DNA of 64,000 nucleotides from Streptomyces vilmorinianum (GTDB lineage: Bacteria; Actinomycetota; Actinomycetes; Streptomycetales; Streptomycetaceae). The notes beneath the pieces are model-generated. The model worked only from the letters and a program-made list of their open reading frames with translations, had not been told where the DNA came from and ran no database searches. Shown piece after piece: positions 58,967 to 64,000 of the stretch. The position numbers and the translations under genes were made by a program. Position 1 is the first letter of the stretch. Each line of letters opens with the position of its first letter. The stretch spans positions 3,552,001 to 3,616,000 of the forward strand of contig NZ_CP040244.1 in the NCBI RefSeq assembly GCF_005517195.1. Reading direction: 5' to 3'.

Positions 58967-59179
58967 GTGCGCGTCGTTGCCAACGAGAAGATCAAGTTCT
59001 TCGCCGAGCACGTGGCAATCCGGCTCGATGCCGGACAGGAAGCGTTCGGGGAGGCGGCCGCTCTGCTGCTGGAACGAGTCCCGGGCAAGGTGACGCGCCT
59101 CGACGACGAACCGGACACGCCGCCGGACAGGCGGGAAGCGACGGACAAGCCGGCCGCCAAGCGCGCCAGGAGGGGCTGA
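58967..59179 (+). CDS. Small head protein related to the upstream one
   Basis: A 70-residue protein from GTG 58967: VRVVANEKIKFFAEHVAIRLDAGQEAFGEAAALLLERVPGKVTRLDDEPD, then a Lys/Arg-rich tail. The beginning parallels the previous protein (MRVV, then a G-to-LLE helix and V-x-P/D turn). GAGAGGAGG lies upstream. Position suggests a head-completion role. Confidence 0.6.
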   Translation: MRVVANEKIKFFAEHVAIRLDAGQEAFGEAAALLLERVPGKVTRLDDEPDTPPDRREATDKPAAKRARRG

Positions 59180-59186
59180 GTTCGAC

Positions 59187-59819
59187 ATGGCCCTCCCCCC
59201 GCTGGCGACGGTCGCCGAGCTCGAGGCCGCGATGCAGCGAGAGCCGGGCTCACTGAGCGTGTCATCGGCCGAGCTCGCCCTCCGCCGCGCCTCCGCCCGG
59301 GTGCGGAACTACACCAGGCAGGCCATCACGTTCGTCGCCAACGACACGGTGGACCTTGCCGGCGGCGACCGCGTACTCGTCCTGCCGCAGCGCCCGCTCG
59401 TCGTCGACGCCTCCCACCCCCTCACAGTCGTCGAACTGGGGGACTTCGCCGGCATCGACGAGCTCGCCGTGGAAGGTCGGGACTTCACCCGGCTCGGGAA
59501 CGAGCTCACCCGCGGCTACCCGTACTACGCGCCCACCCGCCTCATGGGCTGGCCCTGGCCGCAGCGCGGAGTCTGGGCACCCCGCGTCCGCGTCACCTAC
59601 AGCCACGGCGAGGCGGAAACGCCGGACGACGTTCTCGACATCGTCCTCGACCTTGCGTCGCTGAACATGACCAACCCCGGCAACCTTCGGTCGGTCGCGA
59701 TCGACGACTACTCCCGTACGTTCGCGTCGGAGACGATCGGCAACGCCCGGCTCACCGCCGCGCACAAGGCCGACCTGCGCTCGTACCGGCGCCCGGCTCT
59801 GTCGGTCACGCCGCGATGA
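59187..59819 (+). CDS. Head-tail connector protein (gp6/adaptor-like)
   Basis: A 210-residue protein with the helical adaptor fold: PPLATVAELEAAMQREPG and SAELALRRASARVRNYTRQAITFVANDTVDLAGGDRVLVLPQRP, then RVRVTYSHGE and TPDDVLDIVLDLASLNM. This set of motifs is standard for actinophage connector proteins that bind under the portal. ATG at 59187; stop overlaps the next gene. Confidence 0.85.
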   Translation: MALPPLATVAELEAAMQREPGSLSVSSAELALRRASARVRNYTRQAITFVANDTVDLAGGDRVLVLPQRPLVVDASHPLTVVELGDFAGIDELAVEGRDFTRLGNELTRGYPYYAPTRLMGWPWPQRGVWAPRVRVTYSHGEAETPDDVLDIVLDLASLNMTNPGNLRSVAIDDYSRTFASETIGNARLTAAHKADLRSYRRPALSVTPR

Positions 59820-60235
59820 GCGACCTAGAGGCAGCCCTCGAAGCCGGTCGAGCCGAGTCCGAGGGCCTGATGCGCTCGACGATCCGGCTCTACCGGCCGG
59901 GGGCAGACATCTTCGACCGGGAGACTGGACTGACAGTGCCCGGGCCGCCGACCGTCGTCTTCTACGACGGGAAGGCGCGGGTGAAGCCTGCGCAGCTCGC
60001 TGATAGCGAGGTCCAGGCCAGCGAGCAGCAGGTCACGCTGCGGCAGTACCGCGTCTCGATCCCCTTCTCGACGCCGCTCCCCGCATCGGGCGAGCGGCCC
60101 AGGCCCGGCGACATCGTCGACGTCACCGACTCGCCAGACCCCCGGATCGCCGCCGGGCTGCGCCTGTGGGTCAAGGGCGTGGAGTACGGCGACACCGCCA
60201 CCGCATGGCGGCTCATCACAGAGGACCGTTCATGA
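59816..60235 (+). CDS. Head closure protein (DUF6093-like)
   Basis: A 139-residue protein: AGRAESEGLMRSTIRLYRPGADIFDRETGLTVPGPPTVVFYDGKARVKPAQ, then QYRVSIPFSTPLP and LRLWVKGVEYGDTATAWRLITED. This matches the DUF6093 family of actinophage head-closure proteins, which form the stopper beneath the adaptor ring. It overlaps both neighbours by 4 bp. Confidence 0.82.
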   Translation: MSDLEAALEAGRAESEGLMRSTIRLYRPGADIFDRETGLTVPGPPTVVFYDGKARVKPAQLADSEVQASEQQVTLRQYRVSIPFSTPLPASGERPRPGDIVDVTDSPDPRIAAGLRLWVKGVEYGDTATAWRLITEDRS

Positions 60236-60627
60236 GCGACTTCAACGCCGACACCCGCCAGCTCGACGCCCTGGCGGCAGTCTTCAGAGTCAACGCCGTC
60301 CGGGCGCAGCTCCAGGCGCGCGCGGTCGTCGAGCGTGGCGCGCTGAACATCAAGAACGGCTGGCGGGCCAACGCCACGGCCAGCTCCGGCCGTCACGCCC
60401 GGCTGTACCCGAGCACCATCAGCTACGACATGAAGCCGCACCCCACCGGCGCCTCGGCCGAGATCGGCCCGGACAAGACCCGGCCGCAGGGTGCGCTCGG
60501 CAACCTGCTGGAGTTCGGCTCGGTGAAGAACCCGCCACACAACGACGGTGGGCGGGCACTCGCCGCCGAGCAGGCCGCGTTCATGCTCCACGTGGCCGCG
60601 ATCGGTGCGCAGATGGGCCGAGGGTGA
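60232..60627 (+). CDS. HK97 gp10-like tail/head completion protein
   Basis: A 131-residue protein: VFRVNAVRAQLQARAVVERGALNIKNGWRANA followed by YPSTISYDMKPHPTGASAEIGPDKTRPQGALGNLLEFGSVKNPPHNDGGRALAAEQ. The LLEFGS motif is the hallmark of HK97 gp10-like neck proteins. ATG 60232 overlaps the previous stop. Confidence 0.85.
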   Translation: MSDFNADTRQLDALAAVFRVNAVRAQLQARAVVERGALNIKNGWRANATASSGRHARLYPSTISYDMKPHPTGASAEIGPDKTRPQGALGNLLEFGSVKNPPHNDGGRALAAEQAAFMLHVAAIGAQMGRG

Positions 60628-61025
60628 GCGCCCCCGGCGTGCTGGTCCACCGGGACGCGGTGGTGGAGGCACTAGAGGCGGTGCACCTGGCCGTTGGGAA
60701 GGGCATCGCCCCGGACCCCGTGCCCGACTCCGCGATGTACGCGGTGGTCTACATGTCGCCCGGGCGCTCCGTGCCGGAGTCGCTCGCCGACCGGCGAACC
60801 GACTTCGACGGCCTCTTCCAGGTGACCGCGGTCGGCCCGACCGAGGAGCAGTGCCTGTGGGTCGCCGACAAGGTCCGCACCGCTCTCCACGCCGGAGTGC
60901 AGGTAGCCGGGCGGGCCGCGTGGAGGCCCGAGGAACTCGGCGGCCCGCCCCTCATCCGCGACGACGACGTCACGCCACCGCTGTGGTTCGTCCCCATCCA
61001 GTTCATGATCCGCTCGACCTCGTAG
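60624..61025 (+). CDS. Tail terminator protein
   Basis: A 133-residue protein from GTG 60624. It has a mixed alpha/beta fold: LVHRDAVVEALEAVHLAV, YAVVYMSPGRSVPESLADRRTDFDGLFQVTAVGPTEEQCLWVADKVRTALHAG. Position between gp10-like and tail tube genes and the FDGLFQVTAVG strand pair fit tail terminators (gpU-like), which cap the tail tube before joining to the head. Confidence 0.8.
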   Translation: MSAPGVLVHRDAVVEALEAVHLAVGKGIAPDPVPDSAMYAVVYMSPGRSVPESLADRRTDFDGLFQVTAVGPTEEQCLWVADKVRTALHAGVQVAGRAAWRPEELGGPPLIRDDDVTPPLWFVPIQFMIRSTS

Positions 61026-61035
61026 GAGGCTCCTG

Positions 61036-61365
61036 GTGGCCACTCTCACCGTTCAGTCGATCCCCGCAGGCGGCCTGAGTCCCGTCTACAGTGCCGCGGC
61101 CGGCGGCGGCGACAAGCTCAAGCCCGGCAGGACAACGTTCCTGCACGTCGTCAACGGCGGTGGCGCCCCGGTGACGGTGACGATCGCGACGCCGGGTTTC
61201 GTGTCCGGGCTCGCGATCGCCGACCGGGCGGTCACCGTCGCCGCCTCGGACGACCAGATGATCCCGGTTCCGGCGGACCTGTACGGCAACGCGGCCGACT
61301 CGGGTCTCGCCTCCGTCTCCTACTCGGCGGTCACCAGCGTGACCGTCGCCGCCCTCCGGATCTGA
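61036..61365 (+). CDS. Small virion structural protein, beta-rich
   Basis: A 109-residue protein: SIPAGGLSPVYSAAAGGGDKLKPGRTTFLHVVNGGGAPVTVTIATPGFVSGLAIADRAVTVAASDDQMIPV. The all-beta pattern resembles head decoration or tail-associated jelly-roll/Ig proteins found at this location in actinophages. GTG start after GTAGGAGG. A terminator with a T run follows. Confidence 0.72.
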   Translation: MATLTVQSIPAGGLSPVYSAAAGGGDKLKPGRTTFLHVVNGGGAPVTVTIATPGFVSGLAIADRAVTVAASDDQMIPVPADLYGNAADSGLASVSYSAVTSVTVAALRI

Positions 61366-61386
61366 CCAACCCCGCACTCCCTGCTC

Positions 61387-61414
61387 GCCCCCGCCTGACG
61401 GCCGGGGCTTTTTT
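61387..61414 (+). terminator. Intrinsic terminator with T6 tract
   Basis: GCCCCCGCC (61387-61395) pairs with GGCCGGGGC (61400-61408) with one C-C mismatch around TGAC, followed by six Ts. This is the most canonical terminator in the window. Confidence 0.85.
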
Positions 61415-61437
61415 CATGCCCCGAAGGAGGCACAGCC

Positions 61438-61920
61438 GTGTCTGATGTGATCAACGACGGCAAGACCCGGGTTGCCTGGGTGACGTCCATCGCCAACATC
61501 TCCAGCCCCGCAGTGGCCGAGCTGGAAGCAGGAATCGACCTGACGGAGCGGATCACGCCCGACGGGCTGAACATCCCGGCCGAGACCGCCGACGTCGACA
61601 ACTCCAGCCTCGCGTCGACGTTCACCACCAACCGGGCCGGAAGGCGCTCGTTCTCCCCGGAGCTGACCCTCAAGCGGGGCGACACCCCCACGGACGACCT
61701 GCCCTGGTCGACGCTCGTCTACCAGGCTCTCGGCTACCTCGTGGTGCGCCGCGTACTGCCCTACACCACCGCATGGGCCGCCGGCCAGGAGGTCGAGGTC
61801 TACCCGGTGGAGTGCGGCGAGAGGAACACGGTCCCGCCGGCACCGAACGAGGTCGGCAAGTTCATGTCGCCGATGAAGCTGCGCGCGGAGCCGGAGACTT
61901 CGGCCGTGGTGGCTGCCTGA
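61438..61920 (+). CDS. Major tail (tube) protein
   Basis: A 160-residue protein from GTG 61438 with AAGGAGG upstream. It shows VAWVTSIANISSPAVAELEAGIDLTERITPDGLNIPAETADVDNSSLASTFTTNRAGRRSF, the beta-sandwich pattern of actinophage tail tube proteins. Placed between terminator proteins and tail chaperones as expected. The preceding terminator and strong ribosome binding site imply its own expression level. Confidence 0.88.
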   Translation: MSDVINDGKTRVAWVTSIANISSPAVAELEAGIDLTERITPDGLNIPAETADVDNSSLASTFTTNRAGRRSFSPELTLKRGDTPTDDLPWSTLVYQALGYLVVRRVLPYTTAWAAGQEVEVYPVECGERNTVPPAPNEVGKFMSPMKLRAEPETSAVVAA

Positions 61921-62435
61921 TGCCTGACATCAAGGACGTGCTGAAGCGAGCGAAGCCCAAGGAGCATACGATCCGGCTCTGCCTGGCGGGCGATGTGGCG
62001 GCCGAGGTCGACCGCCTGGAGGCGGAACTCGCCGGGCTGTCGAACTGGCAGCCGCAGAGCATGGCGGACCAGAACCCCGGCGTCGCCGTGGCCGAGAGGA
62101 TCGCCGCCGCGCGCGAGCGGATGCGCGAGGCAGAGGTCGAGTTCACGTTCCGGGCGCTCGGCGCGAAGCGGTGGTCCGACCTCGTCGCCCAGCATCCGGG
62201 CAAGACGCCCGAGGAGGCGTGGGACGCGGACACGCTCGCGCCCGCCCTCGTCGCCGCCAGCGCGGTCGACCCCGCCATGACCGCCGAGGATGTCGAGGCC
62301 CTGTTCGAGTCCCTGAACGTCGGGCAGAGGCAGCAGCTCATCGAGGCCGCCTGGCAGGTCAACGGGGAGGCGACGAGCATCCCTTTCTCGTTGTACGCCT
62401 CCGCGATCCTCGCCTCCCGCACCGACGGGAAGTAG
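61920..62435 (+). CDS. Tail assembly chaperone, first product
   Basis: A 171-residue protein: DIKDVLKRAKPKEHTIRLCLAGDVAAEVDRLEAEL, then ARERMREAEVEFTFRALGAKRWSDLVAQHPGKTPEEAW. This is the G-type chaperone that binds the tape measure during tail assembly. ATG 61920 overlaps the tail tube stop. The downstream frame (-1) continues without a good start, suggesting a programmed frameshift near the stop at 62433. Confidence 0.85.
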   Translation: MPDIKDVLKRAKPKEHTIRLCLAGDVAAEVDRLEAELAGLSNWQPQSMADQNPGVAVAERIAAARERMREAEVEFTFRALGAKRWSDLVAQHPGKTPEEAWDADTLAPALVAASAVDPAMTAEDVEALFESLNVGQRQQLIEAAWQVNGEATSIPFSLYASAILASRTDGK

Positions 62436-62740
62436 AGACCGCGCGGGCCTGGGGCGTGCCCCGCTCGATCTTCCTCGGTCGGCCGTGGCCGCAACCGGGA
62501 GAACCCCTGTGGCTCGAGGACGACCGCGCATGGGCCTACGCCCTCAGCGTCGTGGAGGCCGACCGGTGCCCCGACTGCCGCCAGCCGTGGGACGAGGCCA
62601 CGGACCCGGAGAACGAGTTCAAGTGGCGCGGCGAACTGGCCAAGTGCCATGCCTGCGCTGCGGCTGCGCGCGCCATCGCCCAGCACGAGAAGGCCGGCGG
62701 GGACACCCGAGGCCTCCACGTCCATGTGACCAGGGGGTGA
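62432..62740 (+). CDS. Tail assembly chaperone, second (probably frameshifted) product
   Basis: This frame, -1 relative to the first chaperone, carries ETARAWGVPRSIFLGRPWPQPGEPLWLEDDRAWAYALSVVEAD followed by CPDC and CHAC (a zinc-binding pair). The similarity to T-type chaperones begins right at the stop of the first gene, before any usable start codon except a weak GTG at 62456. So it is likely made as a fusion by ribosomal frameshifting, but no canonical slippery heptamer is visible. If independent, the start would be 62456. Confidence 0.7.
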   Translation, partial: VETARAWGVPRSIFLGRPWPQPGEPLWLEDDRAWAYALSVVEADRCPDCRQPWDEATDPENEFKWRGELAKCHACAAAARAIAQHEKAGGDTRGLHVHVTRG

Positions 62741-62743
62741 GCC

Positions 62744-64000
62744 GTGGCAATCCGCACCGTCTCCGTGCTGCTTACCGCCGACATCGCCGCCTTCCGGGCC
62801 CGGATGGGGGAGGCATCTCGGACCACCAGGCTTACAGCAGCAAGCATCCGGGCCTCCATGAGGGACGCCGGCCGGACGATGACCCGCATCGGTGAGAACC
62901 AGCGCCGAACCCTTCAGGCTGTTCAGGGCGGCAGCCTCGCCCTGGTCGCTGCATTCGGGTTCGCTGTCGCGGCGGCGGCCAAGTTCGAGAAGGCCATGTC
63001 GAACGTCGAGGCCGTCACGCAGGCGTCGGCCGGAGAGATGACAACCCTGCGGGCCGCGGCCCTGGAAGCGGGCCGCACCACAGCCTTCAGCGCCGTTCAG
63101 GCGGCCGACGCGATGCACGAGCTCGCCAAGGCCGGTGTCAGCACCGCCGACATCGCGGGAGGCGCCCTGAAGGGCGCCCTGAACCTCGCCGCAGCAGCCG
63201 AGGTCGACGTCGCAGAGGGTGCCGAGATCGCCGCGAACGCGATGACCGTTTTCGGACTGAAGGGCAAGGACGTCACCCATATCGCTGACCTGCTCGCTGC
63301 CTCGGCGAACAAGTCGACGACGGACGTACACGCCATGGGCCTGTCTCTGCGCATGGCTGGTCAGGTCGCTTCACAGACCGGCCTGTCCATCGAGGACACC
63401 GTCGGGGCGCTCACCCTGTTCGCGGCAGAGGGTCTGAAGGGTTCCGACGCCGGCACCAGCTTCAAAGTCATGTTGCAAAGGTTGACGCCCAACAGCAAAG
63501 AAGCCCAGGCCACCTTGGACCAGCTAGGCCTGTCCGCCTACGACGCCCAGGGAAACTTCGTCGGCCTCCAAGAGTTCGCCGGCCGAATGAAGGACGCGTT
63601 CTCGCGCCTCACGCCGGAGGCTCGGAACGCCGCGATGGGCGTGATCTTCGGCAGCGATGCCGTGCGCGCGGCGAACATCCTGTACAAGCACGGCACGGAA
63701 GGCCTCAAGACCTACACCGACGCTGTCAACGACTCCGGCTACGCGGCCGCGGTTGCACAGACCCGCATGGACAACCTCATCGGTGACCTCAGGTTGCTTC
63801 GCAGTGCCCTCGAGACTGCGCTGATCCAGACGGGTACCGCCGCCAACGCCGCGCTCCGCGACATGGTCCAGTGGGTCACCCGGCTCGTGAACGTCTACAA
63901 CGAGCTGCCCCCTGGCCTCCAGGAGGCGGCGGGGCTGCTGACGGGCCTGGTCGGAGTCATCGGTCTCGTTGGCGCGTCGATGCTTCTCTTCCTGCCCCGG
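62744..64000 (+). CDS. Tail tape measure protein, 3' end outside window
   Basis: The frame is open from GTG 62744 to the window end (419 codons seen). It has the TP901-type core: KFEKAMSNVEAVTQASAGEMTTLRAAALEAGRTTAFSAVQAADAMHELAKAG, then GSDAGTSFKVMLQRLTP and FAGRMKDAF. Hydrophobic segments appear near residues 65-80 and 395-415 (LLTGLVGVIGLVGASMLLFL). The protein sets tail length and is normally over 1000 residues. GGGGGTGAG precedes the GTG. Confidence 0.92.
   Translation, partial: MAIRTVSVLLTADIAAFRARMGEASRTTRLTAASIRASMRDAGRTMTRIGENQRRTLQAVQGGSLALVAAFGFAVAAAAKFEKAMSNVEAVTQASAGEMTTLRAAALEAGRTTAFSAVQAADAMHELAKAGVSTADIAGGALKGALNLAAAAEVDVAEGAEIAANAMTVFGLKGKDVTHIADLLAASANKSTTDVHAMGLSLRMAGQVASQTGLSIEDTVGALTLFAAEGLKGSDAGTSFKVMLQRLTPNSKEAQATLDQLGLSAYDAQGNFVGLQEFAGRMKDAFSRLTPEARNAAMGVIFGSDAVRAANILYKHGTEGLKTYTDAVNDSGYAAAVAQTRMDNLIGDLRLLRSALETALIQTGTAANAALRDMVQWVTRLVNVYNELPPGLQEAAGLLTGLVGVIGLVGASMLLFLPR

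Overview
The window is high-GC actinobacterial DNA and reads as a Streptomyces chromosome. Support comes from strong G/C third-position bias, AGGAGG-type ribosome binding sites, frequent GTG starts, and typical neighbours (Tdh/Kbl, aculeacin-type acylase, DUF1906 and choice-of-anchor proteins). It has two parts.

Positions 1 to about 18,815 are host chromosome. They hold the threonine degradation pair tdh (5' end outside the window) and kbl, a LysR regulator, a proline iminopeptidase, a Tat-exported serine hydrolase, a coupled nitronate monooxygenase/acyl-CoA synthetase pair, a two-gene secreted cassette (glycoside-hydrolase-like DUF1906 protein and M23 endopeptidase with homologous C-terminal halves), a ChaA-type antiporter, a secreted Ntn acylase, a second acyl-CoA synthetase, a glyoxalase-fold protein, and the C-terminal 40% of a phenylacetate-CoA ligase gene.

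From about 18,815 to the end of the window lies an integrated siphovirus-type prophage of more than 45 kb, whose far end is outside the window. It interrupts paaK through a large serine integrase. From left to right it carries integrase, a leftward repressor and a rightward Cro-like gene on a shared operator region, a dense early operon with YqaJ-type exonuclease, RecT, RusA and a replication initiator, then many small genes (vWA, HU, WhiB, PP-loop, ribbon-helix-helix, DUF932). Next is an accessory block at 41-50 kb. The late operon follows: HNH nuclease, terminase, portal, MuF-like protein, scaffold, Prp-like protease, capsid, connectors, tail tube, tail chaperones and the start of the tape measure.

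The standout feature is in the accessory block at 45.35-47.39 kb: two tandem Y RNA-like elements directly upstream of a Ro60/TROVE gene. Both have the Ro-binding signature seen in Y RNAs (5' GGUGCGnAGGC, 3' CUUGAUC) enclosed by perfect terminal helices. The second contains every arm of a tRNA in circularly permuted order: anticodon-like arm, AGGAC variable loop, T arm, acceptor helix capped by a GCAA tetraloop, U8-A9, D arm. A promoter precedes the first, and a hairpin that would bury the Shine-Dalgarno of the Ro60 gene follows the second. This looks like a complete phage-borne Ro ribonucleoprotein module. Other notable points are a four-site palindromic operator array, a predicted leaderless cro-like transcript, a TGCGCCA repeat cluster, a membrane-anchored Mrr-type nuclease, and a phage Prp-like protease placed between scaffold and capsid genes.
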